Notes: generated from the letters alone by a model not told the origin. A stretch of 12,568 nt of DNA from Deltaproteobacteria bacterium (GCA_013151365.1 JAADIK010000001.1:1-12568); one strand, 5' to 3'. Shown: positions 1 to 7,194, numbered from the stretch's first letter. Numbers and translations: made by a program.

Positions 1-621
1 AACACTCCGTACGGAGCGGTAGATTTCAAGATGAATTCTAGCTCGATTTTGAATTGAACCGCCATATTCGTCTTGACGTTTGTTGAAGACGGGGGACAGG
101 AATTGACTCAGCAGGTAGCCGTGGGCGGAGTGGATCTGGATACCGTCGAAACCTGCCGCCTTCGCTCTTGCGGCGGCATCGGCATAGGCTGAAATTAATT
201 CGACAATAACACTTTTCGTTATTTCCCGCCGCGGGGTTTCGGCCAGCCCCGCGAAATTCGAGACCACCAGGGGCGGCTGCTTGATTAAATCTTCCGCGGC
301 AAAATTTCCGGCATGGGCCAACTGCATTAAAATTTTCCCGCCGTTTTCATGGACCGCATCGACAAGCCCTTTCAGACCGGGAATTAATTCATCTTTATAA
401 ATTCCCAACTGCCATGGTGAACCTTGCCCTGCCGGTGAAATATAAGAATGACCGCTGATAATCAAACCTACGCCACCCCGGGCAAGGTCAATCATTGTTT
501 GCACCAGCTTCGGGGTAACAGCCCCATCAACTGTCGCCATGCCCTCCCATGTCGCAGAGCGAATGAATCTATTTTTCAGATCCAGACCGTTGATCAAGCC
601 GGCTTCAAATAATTTACTCAT
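1..621 (-). CDS. NADH:flavin oxidoreductase, old yellow enzyme family (partial, C-terminus outside window)
   Basis: The first 207 codons of an FMN-dependent ene-reductase-like TIM barrel are visible; the frame is open to base 1, so the C-terminal half is missing. Family members reduce activated C=C bonds with NAD(P)H through FMN. Visible signatures are an N-terminal FEAGLINGLDLKNRFIRSAT segment (residues 5-24), a QLAHAG motif around Q100/H103, and the family block at 164-189: HSAHGYLLSQFLSP, then N-x-R-x-DEYGGS. H164 and H167 sit where the substrate-anion-binding His/His or His/Asn pair lies in this family. The ATG at 621-619 has a GAGG 9 nt upstream, inside the end of the catalase gene. The catalase stop is only 4 nt away, so the two genes are very likely co-transcribed and translationally coupled. 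It is AT-richer than the catalase (42% GC in the line 361-420). It could be a single-domain enzyme (about 360 aa) or the N-terminal part of a two-domain dienoyl-CoA-reductase type; the window cannot tell. Confidence 0.9.
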   Translation of the reverse strand, partial: MSKLFEAGLINGLDLKNRFIRSATWEGMATVDGAVTPKLVQTMIDLARGGVGLIISGHSYISPAGQGSPWQLGIYKDELIPGLKGLVDAVHENGGKILMQLAHAGNFAAEDLIKQPPLVVSNFAGLAETPRREITKSVIVELISAYADAAARAKAAGFDGIQIHSAHGYLLSQFLSPVFNKRQDEYGGSIQNRARIHLEIYRSVRSV

Positions 622-625
622 GATT

Positions 626-2095
626 TCACGCCTCTTCGGATACATCGTCAAGCGAAATGGCCAAGGCAGCGGCCACGCCCCTGCCATAAGCCGGATCGGC
701 TTTCATGCAGTTGCCGATATGGCGGCGCTTGATCTCCTCGGGAGCATCGCCCATGGCCCGGGCGGTATTGGCAAAAAGCGCTTCCTGCTGCTCCGGGCTC
801 ATCAGCCGGAAAAGCAAGCCGGGCTGAGAGTAGTAATCGTCGTCGTCATCACGATAATCCCAATGATCGGCCGCCCCGTCCAATTTGAGAGGCGGTTCCG
901 AGAACTCCGGCTGCTGTTGCCACTCACCATAGCTGTTGGGCTCGTAGCCGGGAGTACTACCATGGTTGCCGTCGACCCGCATGGCGCCATCCCGGTGGTA
1001 GCTGTGGAAGGGGCAGCGCGAGGCGTTGACCGGAATCAGGTGGTGGTTGACGCCAAGCCGGTAACGCTGGGCATCACCGTATGAGAACAGGCGGCCCTGC
1101 AACATTTTGTCAGGCGAAAAGCCGATACCGGGGACGATGTTGGCCGGGTTGAAGGCGGACTGTTCGACCTCGGCAAAATAATTTTCCGGGTTGCGGTTCA
1201 GCTCCATTATCCCGACCTCAATCAGCGGGTAGTCCTTGCGGAACCAGACCTTGGTCAGGTCGAACGGATTGTAGGGGCAAGCTGCGGCTTCTTTCTCCGA
1301 CATTACCTGGATAAACAGCTTCCATTTCGGAAAGTCCTTCTTCTCGATGCTGTCATAGAGGTCGCGCTGGTGGCTTTCGCGGCACTTGCCGATAATCGCC
1401 TCGGCCTCGGCATCGGTGAGGTTCTTGATGCCCTGTTGGCAGACAAAATGGAACTTGACCCAGTGCCGTTCATTTCGGGCGTTGATGAGGCTGAAGGTAT
1501 GACTGCCGAAGCCGTGCATGTGGCGATAGGAGGCGGGAATGCCGCGGTCGCTCATGGTTATTGTGACCTGGTGCAGCGCCTCCGGCAGTGATGTCCAGAA
1601 GTCCCAGTTATTGCGGGCGCTGCGCAGGTTTGTCCGGGGATCCCGCTTCACGGCGTGGTTGAGATCGGGGAATTTGAGCGGATCACGCAGGAAGAAGACG
1701 GGAGTGTTATTCCCCACCAGGTCCCAGTTGCCCTCTCCGGTGTACAATTTAACGGCGAATCCCCGGATGTCACGCTCCGCGTCTGCCGCGCCGCGCTCGC
1801 CGGCCACGGTTGAGAAACGTGTAAAAAGTTCGGTCTTCTTGCCTATCTCCGAGAAAATATCGGCCTTGGTGTAGCGGCTGATATCGTGGGTAACGGTGAA
1901 GGTTCCATACGCCCCGGAGCCCTTGGCATGCATGCGCCGCTCGGGAATGACCTCGCGGTCGAAGTGGGCGAGTTTTTCCAGGAACCAAACATCCTGCAGC
2001 AACTGCGGACCGCGAGGGCCGGCAGTCATCACATTCTGATTATCAGGTACGGGAGCGCCGGCATTGGTGGTCAACTTCTGCTTTTCGTCTTTCAT
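626..2095 (-). CDS. katA: Heme catalase, small-subunit (clade 3) monofunctional type
   Basis: Converts 2 H2O2 to O2 and water in the cytoplasm. At 489 aa it has the normal length of small-subunit catalases and lacks the C-terminal flavodoxin-like domain of large ones. The catalase active-site block lies at 45-64 (FDREVIPERRMHAKGSGAYG) with catalytic His56. The distal Asn is N129 in VGNNTPVFFLRDP. The proximal heme-ligand motif RLFSYGD is at 335-341, giving Tyr339. The C-terminal part has the usual acidic DDDDDYYSQPG stretch. The ATG at 2095 has AGGGG five bases upstream. The upstream SDR gene ends 99 nt away and the flavin oxidoreductase starts 4 nt after its stop. A perfect 7-1-7 AT-rich palindrome lies just upstream of the ribosome-binding site, a geometry used by Fur/PerR-type regulators. 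Its GC content (62% in line 1381-1440) is well above that of both neighbours. The function is secure; the symbol katA is the usual one for this clade. Confidence 0.96.
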   Translation of the reverse strand: MKDEKQKLTTNAGAPVPDNQNVMTAGPRGPQLLQDVWFLEKLAHFDREVIPERRMHAKGSGAYGTFTVTHDISRYTKADIFSEIGKKTELFTRFSTVAGERGAADAERDIRGFAVKLYTGEGNWDLVGNNTPVFFLRDPLKFPDLNHAVKRDPRTNLRSARNNWDFWTSLPEALHQVTITMSDRGIPASYRHMHGFGSHTFSLINARNERHWVKFHFVCQQGIKNLTDAEAEAIIGKCRESHQRDLYDSIEKKDFPKWKLFIQVMSEKEAAACPYNPFDLTKVWFRKDYPLIEVGIMELNRNPENYFAEVEQSAFNPANIVPGIGFSPDKMLQGRLFSYGDAQRYRLGVNHHLIPVNASRCPFHSYHRDGAMRVDGNHGSTPGYEPNSYGEWQQQPEFSEPPLKLDGAADHWDYRDDDDDYYSQPGLLFRLMSPEQQEALFANTARAMGDAPEEIKRRHIGNCMKADPAYGRGVAAALAISLDDVSEEA

Positions 2096-2105
2096 AGTTT
2101 CCCCT

Positions 2106-2120
2106 ATTAAAAATTTTAAT
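2106..2120. promoter_or_regulatory. Perfect 7-1-7 palindrome upstream of catalase (candidate operator)
   Basis: ATTAAAA-A-TTTTAAT lies 11 nt upstream of the catalase ATG and directly abuts the Shine-Dalgarno region. The 7-1-7 geometry is that of Fur-family boxes such as PerR, which often controls katA. The half-site matches the Bacillus PerR half-site at only about three of seven bases, so the regulator is not identified. AT-rich palindromes also arise by chance. Confidence 0.3.
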
Positions 2121-2194
2121 TTTGAGCAGCCAATAGCGACGACGAGTTACCCGACCACGGCCCGGTTAGGCACAGCTGTCCATTTTTAATAATA

Positions 2195-2965
2195 TCAACT
2201 TGCGGCTACCCACCCACCGTCAACGAATAGGGTTTGACCTGTAACAAAATCCGAAGCCTCGCTGGAAAGATATATTACCGCTCCCATTAAATCATCAGGT
2301 GTTGCAAGCCTGCCAAGTGGAATACGAGAAAGCACTTTCGCCAACATCGGACCTTGCAATGTAACCTGGCGGCTTGGCGTGTTTACCGCGGTCGGCGCCA
2401 GGGCATTGACCCTGATACCATGAGGAGCCCATTCCATAGCCAGAGCTTCCGTCAGGTGATCGATACCGGCTTTAATTCCTGCGTAGACGGAGCGCCCCGG
2501 CACTATGCTTTTACTGAAAGTGGAACCAAGATTAATGATTTTTCCATATCCATGCTCACGCATGATTGAACCGACGGCCTGGCAGCAAAAAAACAGGCCT
2601 TTAAAACCGGTGTCAACCATTGCGTCCCAATCATTTTCGGAAATATCCCACGCCGGCTTGGTAACGGCATGGCCGGCATTGTTGATCAGAATATCAACTC
2701 TGTCCGTTTTTGTTTTTATAAATGACCTTAACCCCGCAATCTCCTTGACCTGTTGCAGGTCAAGAACATACGTTTCTGCGCTGCGTCCTGTTTTTTCTAC
2801 GCTTTTTTTTACTGCCAATAATTTTTCTTCACGACGGCTACAAATAATAACGTCAACCCCGGCTTCCGCCAGGCCAATCGCCATGTCCCGCCCGATTCCT
2901 TCACTTGCGCCGGTAATAACGGCAACCTTACCGGTGAGGTCAAATTTTTTATAATGATCTTGCAC
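2195..2965 (-). CDS. Short-chain dehydrogenase/reductase (SDR), classical type, GTG start
   Basis: A 256-aa NAD(P)-dependent oxidoreductase with a Rossmann fold. From the GTG start, the cofactor-binding TGASEGIG is at 18-25, the structural NNAG at 95-98, the catalytic Ser near 148 (NLGSTFSK), and the YxxxK pair is Tyr161/Lys165. The C-terminal SDR pattern TGQTLFVDGGW is also present, and all catalytic residues are intact. R44/R45 after the second beta strand (CSRR) favours NADP(H), an inference. The frame is open upstream to an ATG at 3010, but a perfect GGAGG (2976-2972) sits 6 nt before the GTG at 2965-2963, and the SDR fold begins right after it. The extra 15 residues are therefore not expected. 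Composition is AT-rich (42% GC in line 2701-2760). It lies 114 nt after kamA and 99 nt before catalase, on the same strand. The closest functional types are gluconate 5-dehydrogenase or 3-oxoacyl-ACP reductase-like SDRs; the substrate is unknown. Confidence 0.9.
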   Translation of the reverse strand: MQDHYKKFDLTGKVAVITGASEGIGRDMAIGLAEAGVDVIICSRREEKLLAVKKSVEKTGRSAETYVLDLQQVKEIAGLRSFIKTKTDRVDILINNAGHAVTKPAWDISENDWDAMVDTGFKGLFFCCQAVGSIMREHGYGKIINLGSTFSKSIVPGRSVYAGIKAGIDHLTEALAMEWAPHGIRVNALAPTAVNTPSRQVTLQGPMLAKVLSRIPLGRLATPDDLMGAVIYLSSEASDFVTGQTLFVDGGWVAAS

Positions 2966-2971
2966 CGGGTT

Positions 2972-2976
2972 CCTCC
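2972..2976 (-). promoter_or_regulatory. Ribosome-binding site that fixes the SDR GTG start
   Basis: On the minus strand GGAGG is followed by a 6-nt spacer and GTG (2965-2963). The alternative ATG at 3010 has no comparable Shine-Dalgarno sequence, so this site decides the start. Confidence 0.75.
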
Positions 2977-2988
2977 ATAAAAATAATC

Positions 2989-3041
2989 GGGGACATCGGT
3001 TTTGCGGCAACCAGACAACGAAATAAGCCGTGGCCTGTCCC
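2989..3041. repeat. Imperfect inverted repeat between kamA and the SDR gene (REP-like or terminator)
   Basis: GGGGACA-T-CGGTTT on the left faces GCCGTGGCCTGTCCC on the right, with 6-bp perfect outer arms (GGGACA/TGTCCC) and CGG/CCG inner pairs. On the minus strand the outer arm is followed by GATTATTTTT, so it could attenuate transcription between kamA and the SDR gene. It also resembles short intergenic palindromic repeats with GGGGACAG ends that I know from other proteobacterial genomes. The family is not established. Confidence 0.4.
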
Positions 3042-3079
3042 TGTTTATGCTGTTGTTCCCCGGCATGAACTACTCAAAA

Positions 3080-4426
3080 TTATTCGGTACCCGTACCAAG
3101 GTTCTCATGGTAAATTCGGTCCAATTCATCTTCAAAAAAGAACCGGTCCTCGCCGAAAGCCGGTTTGAGTTCGTTCAGCCACACGGCCTGGTCGTTATAT
3201 TCCGCGAAAAATGGCCGGTGGACCCAGTCCGGATTGCGGGCCTGTAAAAAACGCAGCGCAATGACTTTTTCGCCGGCGACCTCGCACGGCCCCATCACCT
3301 GGATCTTGCCCGGTTTTGTCGACATGCTCGGCCCGCGGGCGGTCCGGCACAGGCCGCTCACCTGCTTGGAAGCCGACTGATAAATTTCCCAGGCCTTTAC
3401 CAGGGGGACGGAGAAATAATCTTGCGCCCCGGTATTACGGGCGATGAACATATAATAAGGGACGCAACCGAGATCCACCTGTTCATTCCACAGGTCCGCC
3501 CAGATTTCAGGTTGATCGTTGACACGTCCCAAAAGCGGCGATTGCGTCCGAATTTCCGCGCCTGTTTCTCTGACCCGCTGGATGGCATCCTTGACCGCCT
3601 GCGGTTCCAATTCCCGCGGGTGATTGAAATGAGCCATGATGGCGAGATGTTTACCGGCTTCGGTTATCCTCCGGAACACCGCCAACACCTCATCCGCATC
3701 CCTGTCGGTCAAAAACTTGAAGGGCCAGTACGATAACGTCTTGGTGCCGATACGAATTCTCCGCAAGGTGGGGATGTCCGCCTGGATCAATGACTCCAGG
3801 TAATAAGAAAGCAAATTCGCCGACATGGTCAAGGGGTCGCCGCCGGTAAAAAGGACGTCGGTGACTTCCGGATGCTCCCGCAGATAGGCGATGAGAAGGT
3901 CAATCTCACTGCTGGCGAACTTGAATGTCGACATACCGCTGAACTGCGGCCAGCGGAAGCAAAATGAACAATAGGCATAACAGGTCTGTCCCTGACTGGG
4001 GAAAAACAAGACTGTCTGGTCATATTTATGCTGCATGCCGAAGAACGGCTCGTTTTGAAAGACCGGGACATTCAGGTTGAGCTGGCCCGCCGGATGGGGA
4101 TTTAATTCCAGACGGATCCGGTCGGCCAGCCGCCTTATTATCGACCTGTCCGCGCCCGCCCTGATCAGGGCGGCCATCTCGTCGTAGTGATGCGGACGCA
4201 GCATGTCTCGCTGGGGAAAGGTAAGCAGAAAAACCGGATCATCCGGAACGTCGTCCCATTGGATCAGTTCGTCCGTGACAAAATTATTGACCTTGAAAGG
4301 AAGCACGCGACCAACCACTTCAATGTCGAACCGCTGTTCCTCGGAGAGGACCTCAAGTTGCGGAATTTGATCCAGGTTTCCCAGGTGATATGTTTTGCAG
4401 CGTGTAGTGTCAATAACGGATATCAT
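3080..4426 (-). CDS. KamA-family radical SAM protein (lysine 2,3-aminomutase-like)
   Basis: A 448-aa radical S-adenosylmethionine enzyme. The [4Fe-4S] motif C-x3-C-x2-C is C149-C153-C156 (CYAYCSFC), preceded by a beta strand (TVLFFPSQGQT) and followed by the SAM-contacting TGGDPL at 194-199. The N-terminal helical part (DEMAALIRAGADRS and following) and the downstream barrel, with MAHFNHPRELEP and TQSPLLGRVND, match the lysine 2,3-aminomutase architecture. The PLP-binding PGGGGK motif of true aminomutases is absent; instead RGPSMSTKPGKIQVMG occurs at 364-379. That pattern belongs to a distinct, poorly characterised KamA subfamily, so a 2,3-aminomutase reaction should not be assumed. It is longer than KamA (about 415 aa) and EpmB (about 340 aa). 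The ATG at 4426 has GAGG 7 nt upstream. It is probably the first gene of the leftward cluster with the SDR, but the gaps of about 100 nt leave room for separate promoters. Such enzymes are oxygen-sensitive, which fits an anaerobe. Confidence 0.85.
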   Translation of the reverse strand: MISVIDTTRCKTYHLGNLDQIPQLEVLSEEQRFDIEVVGRVLPFKVNNFVTDELIQWDDVPDDPVFLLTFPQRDMLRPHHYDEMAALIRAGADRSIIRRLADRIRLELNPHPAGQLNLNVPVFQNEPFFGMQHKYDQTVLFFPSQGQTCYAYCSFCFRWPQFSGMSTFKFASSEIDLLIAYLREHPEVTDVLFTGGDPLTMSANLLSYYLESLIQADIPTLRRIRIGTKTLSYWPFKFLTDRDADEVLAVFRRITEAGKHLAIMAHFNHPRELEPQAVKDAIQRVRETGAEIRTQSPLLGRVNDQPEIWADLWNEQVDLGCVPYYMFIARNTGAQDYFSVPLVKAWEIYQSASKQVSGLCRTARGPSMSTKPGKIQVMGPCEVAGEKVIALRFLQARNPDWVHRPFFAEYNDQAVWLNELKPAFGEDRFFFEDELDRIYHENLGTGTE

Positions 4427-4443
4427 GAAACAACCTCACTACT

Positions 4444-4461
4444 GACCCTGTTTTTCAGGTC
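4444..4461 (-). promoter_or_regulatory. Small hairpin in the kamA leader
   Basis: GACCCTG-TTTTT-CAGGTC folds into a 6-bp stem with one bulged C and a 5-nt loop. It ends 17 nt before the kamA start, just upstream of its GAGG ribosome-binding site. It may modulate translation; no direct evidence. Confidence 0.3.
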
Positions 4462-4463
4462 AG

Positions 4464-4483
4464 AGTATAATCAAGTATAATCA
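4464..4483. repeat. Two tandem 10-bp direct repeats upstream of kamA
   Basis: AGTATAATCA occurs twice, head to tail without a gap. On the minus strand each copy reads TGATTATACT and contains a -10-like TATACT. It could be a duplicated promoter element or a pair of regulator half-sites in phase (one helical turn apart). No good -35 box lies at 16-18 nt from either copy. Confidence 0.4.
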
Positions 4484-5108
4484 GGCAACCATGTAAGCGG
4501 TGACCGGTAGCGATTTTGCGATGCGGTTTTTCGTTTCCCTCTTGCCGCGGATTATCGGCAGCGACGCAGAGGAAAAAAACTGAGGCCGAAGGCCGTTAGG
4601 GACAAATCATGCGCGCTCACAGGAGACCCCGCCCCTTTTAAATGGGGAGGGAGCGCTCTATCAACAAATCGAATAACCGCGGGATTGCCAAAAAATCAGC
4701 GAACTTATTTTTTGTGAGAACCCGGGGCTTCACTCCAAGCCATCCGGAGCCGCCTCTCAACCGAGAAGCTCAATAACTAAGCGATTTTTAAGAAGAATTG
4801 CGAGGGGATGACGACAGACCAAAGCAGCGGGGGAATACGTATCTATTCTTTATTTTTCGTCCCATCTTGGACTGCGGAATCCCTTTGCTCCCCCAAGGAG
4901 CGAACAAAAAGGCAACGCCATTCTGACAATCCAACAACTGATAATAACTGGTATCCACATAATAGCAATCAACAAATTATTCTCCGGCCCGGATAGCGGA
5001 CGGCAGCCGCCAATGCCGGGCCGGAACATTTGCCTTGTAAGAACACCCGGACAACCCGCAAATCATCAAGGCAACGGCGGTGCTGTTACACAAGCCATGA
5101 CGAGACAA
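4484..5108. other. Gene-poor spacer between mutL and kamA
   Basis: About 620 nt without a convincing gene on either strand. The only ORF above 60 codons (plus strand, 4808-4996) has no recognisable motif and no good ribosome-binding site. The region holds a compound dyad at 4613-4656 (GCGCTC/GAGCGC arms enclosing CCCC-TTTTAAAT-GGGG). A second dyad lies at 4722-4747 (CCGG-GGCTT / AAGCC-AT-CCGG, 6-nt loop). The mutL-proximal terminator-like dyad is listed separately. Composition is mixed, and the stretch could hold remnants of decayed sequence, but no transposase fragment can be read. Confidence 0.55.
4983..5025 (-). terminator. Probable intrinsic terminator of mutL
   Basis: Arms TCCGGCCCGG (4983-4992) and CCGGGCCGGA (5016-5025) are perfectly complementary over 10 bp. 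An inner GCGG/CCGC pair further folds the loop. On the minus strand the hairpin lies 83 nt after the mutL stop and is followed by GAATAATTTGTTG, a T-rich but not pure T tract. It may act as a terminator or 3'-end stabiliser. Confidence 0.5.
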
Positions 5109-6938
5109 TCAGAGCCGGTGAAACCATTTTTCGATATCCTGTTTTGAAAAAATCTTGACCACCGGCCGGCCGTGCGGACAGTGAGAAAACAGCTCACTCT
5201 CTTTCATCCGGCGCAGCAGTTCGAACATCTCTGCCGGGGCAAGCCGGTTGCCCGCCTTAACCGCGGCCTTGCAGGCCATGGAGGCAAGCAGATGATCGAT
5301 GCGGGGCGGCACCACGGCGGCCGGTTCATCACGGGGCGCCGAATACAGGCTTTCCAGGATTTCAACCAGCGTCTCCGCCGGGTCCAGGTGACTGACCAGG
5401 GCCGGGACCGCCTTGATCACCCTGGTGGACTCTCCGAAGTCCTCCACCGCGAAGCCAAGCAGCGCAACGTCGGCGTCATAGCGCTTCAGGGTCTCGAGCT
5501 GCCGGGGATCCAGCTCCACCGATACCGGGAACATCAGGTTCTGGCCGGGGATATCCCGGCGCAGATAATCACGCCTCAGCCGTTGGTACATAATCCGTTC
5601 ATGGGCCGCATGCTGATCGATGACGATCAACCGGTCATCCTGTTCGCAGAGGAGGTAGAGCTTGAAAAACTGGCCGATGATGGTCAGGCCTGTGAAATCG
5701 ACAAGACCGGCCGGCGGCTTGACGACCGAAAACGGTTCAGGATCATGACGAAAGGAGGCCGCGGGTTCGGCGCTCTGCCGGACCATGGTCTCCGCCCGCC
5801 TGACCGACTCTGCGGGCTCACTTGCCGCCGCCGGCGGCGAGGATGACGGCAAGTGACGGGGTGCCTCGGCGGTAAAAACAGGGGCCGCCGGCTGCTCCGG
5901 GGCCGCGGCCGGGATTGAAAAAATGTCGGACCGTATCTCTTCCTGGTACGCCCTGATGGCGGCGGCAACGGCTTGAACGACAAAACGGTGCACCTCCCGG
6001 GAAGAACGGAAACGGATCTCCAGCTTGGCCGGGTGGACGTTGACGTCAACCTCTGCCGGAGCCAACTGCAGAAACAAGGCGCCGGCCGGGGCCTGGCCTT
6101 TCATCAGAAAGCCCTGCAATCCCTCGACCACGCCGTGCCGAACCATCCGGTCCCGCACCGGCCGGCCGTTAACCAGGATGCGCAGCCGGTTGGTCCGGGA
6201 CGAGGACGCATCCGGCTGCAGCAAATAGCCGCTCAGACGGATGCCGTTCTTTTCGTCCCCGGCCGTGAAATCAACGGGCAGCAAGGGGTCCTGACAGCGG
6301 AAGACGTCCCGTACCCGTTGTTCCACGCCGCCGCCGGCCGGCAGATCGAGAACCGGCCGGCCGTCCACCTGCAGAGAAAAGGCGGCATCCACGCTGGCCA
6401 GGGCCTGGTTGCGGATAACTTCTTCTATGTGATACAGTTCGGTCCGGGCAGACTTGAGAAATTTCTTACGGGCCGGGACATTGCCGAACAGGCTGCGGAT
6501 CTCGATAATGGTCCCCCGGGCGCAGCCGTCTTCATGGACCGCGTGCAGGCGGCCATACCTGACCTCGGCCCTGGTCCCGGTCTCCCGGTCCCGGGGCCGC
6601 GACAAGATAGTCAGCCGGGCGACCGAGCCGATGCTGGGCAGGGCCTCGCCCCGGAAGCCGAGGGTGGCGATCGCCGCCAGCTGGCTCTCGTCCCGCAGCT
6701 TGCTGGTGGCATGACGCTCGATGGAAAGCAGGACGTCGTCCTCATCCATGCCCGCCCCGTTATCCATAACCCGGATCAGACGGGTGCCGCCGCCTTCAAT
6801 CTGCACGGCGATGCGCGTTGCGCCGGCATCGAGGCTGTTTTCAAGGAGCTCCTTGACCACCGAGGCCGGCCGCTCAACGACCTCGCCGGCGGCAATCTGG
6901 TTGGCAATATGTTCAGAGAGAATACGTATGCGAGACAC
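5109..6938 (-). CDS. mutL: DNA mismatch repair protein MutL (endonuclease-type)
   Basis: A 609-aa GHKL ATPase that links MutS recognition to strand processing. N-terminal ATPase motifs are complete: IAAGEVVERPASVVKELLEN (15-34; catalytic Glu30, Mg-ligand Asn34), DNGAG (59-63) and GFRGEALPSI (94-103). A Pro/Ala-rich disordered linker spans about 340-405. The C-terminal dimerisation domain keeps the metal-dependent nicking-site motifs seen in MutL of bacteria without MutH: DQHAAHE (441-447), ACKAAVKAG (555-563) and CPHGRPV (587-593). QNLMFP (466-471) fits the beta-clamp-binding pattern known at the same place in Bacillus MutL. One oddity: the last Glu of DQHA-x2-E-x4-E is Gln452 here. The start is a GTG at 6938 with no strong ribosome-binding site, but the following residues (MSRIRILSEHIANQIAAGEV) are the normal MutL N-terminus. 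It is divergent from the penicillin-binding protein gene, with 256 nt between them. Confidence 0.97.
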   Translation of the reverse strand: MSRIRILSEHIANQIAAGEVVERPASVVKELLENSLDAGATRIAVQIEGGGTRLIRVMDNGAGMDEDDVLLSIERHATSKLRDESQLAAIATLGFRGEALPSIGSVARLTILSRPRDRETGTRAEVRYGRLHAVHEDGCARGTIIEIRSLFGNVPARKKFLKSARTELYHIEEVIRNQALASVDAAFSLQVDGRPVLDLPAGGGVEQRVRDVFRCQDPLLPVDFTAGDEKNGIRLSGYLLQPDASSSRTNRLRILVNGRPVRDRMVRHGVVEGLQGFLMKGQAPAGALFLQLAPAEVDVNVHPAKLEIRFRSSREVHRFVVQAVAAAIRAYQEEIRSDIFSIPAAAPEQPAAPVFTAEAPRHLPSSSPPAAASEPAESVRRAETMVRQSAEPAASFRHDPEPFSVVKPPAGLVDFTGLTIIGQFFKLYLLCEQDDRLIVIDQHAAHERIMYQRLRRDYLRRDIPGQNLMFPVSVELDPRQLETLKRYDADVALLGFAVEDFGESTRVIKAVPALVSHLDPAETLVEILESLYSAPRDEPAAVVPPRIDHLLASMACKAAVKAGNRLAPAEMFELLRRMKESELFSHCPHGRPVVKIFSKQDIEKWFHRL

Positions 6939-7194
6939 AATAGACGTTACAATAACCCTGAATTCGTGACGGCTTGAGTTAATATTCTATGCAATATATG
7001 GAATTTATTGTATTATATGCTAAACAAATGCATTTTTTGACCTTCACCGCGCCGCCCTGCGGGGCGACCGATAACGGATTCAGGTTAACTTCGATTCTAC
7101 AGATAGAGGTTGATAAAATTACCTATATACTATATTGGACCATCAACCGCATCCGTAAACCTCTTCCCGGCAGGAACCGCCTGCAATCTATCCT
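6939..7194. promoter_or_regulatory. Divergent intergenic region between mutL and the class A PBP gene
   Basis: An AT-rich spacer that must hold both promoters. For mutL, a perfect TATAAT lies on the minus strand (7017-7012), but the -35 region at 17-18 nt (GTCAAA or TCAAAA) is poor. For the PBP gene, TTGATA (7110-7115) precedes TATATT (7131-7136) with a short 15-nt spacer. A small GC hairpin lies between them (CGCCC-TGCG-GGGCG, 7053-7066). The promoters are guesses; the region assignment is not. Confidence 0.35.

Noticed and set aside
539..1084. 181-codon plus-strand ORF opposite catalase
   Set aside because: Antisense shadow of the catalase C-terminus and the start of the flavin oxidoreductase gene.
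3080..4426. KamA-like protein as EpmB (EF-P lysine aminomutase)
   Set aside because: It is about 100 residues longer than EpmB, lacks the PGGGGK motif, and no efp or epmA is nearby.
4464..4483. Tandem 10-bp repeat as a CRISPR or phage attachment site
   Set aside because: Units are too short, there is no spacer between them, and no integrase or cas gene is present.
4573..4594. GGCC-GAA-GGCC hairpin with a T7 run on the minus strand as a terminator
   Set aside because: The stem is only 4 bp and is separated from the T run by four bases; too weak alone.
4808..4996. 62-codon plus-strand ORF in the mutL-kamA spacer
   Set aside because: No motif, weak initiation context, runs into the mutL terminator dyad; probably chance.
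5973..6977. 334-codon plus-strand ORF opposite mutL
   Set aside because: It lies antisense to the GC-rich mutL ATPase domain, whose motifs are unmistakable; its protein has no motif and an odd Gly/Gln/Asp composition typical of an antisense shadow.
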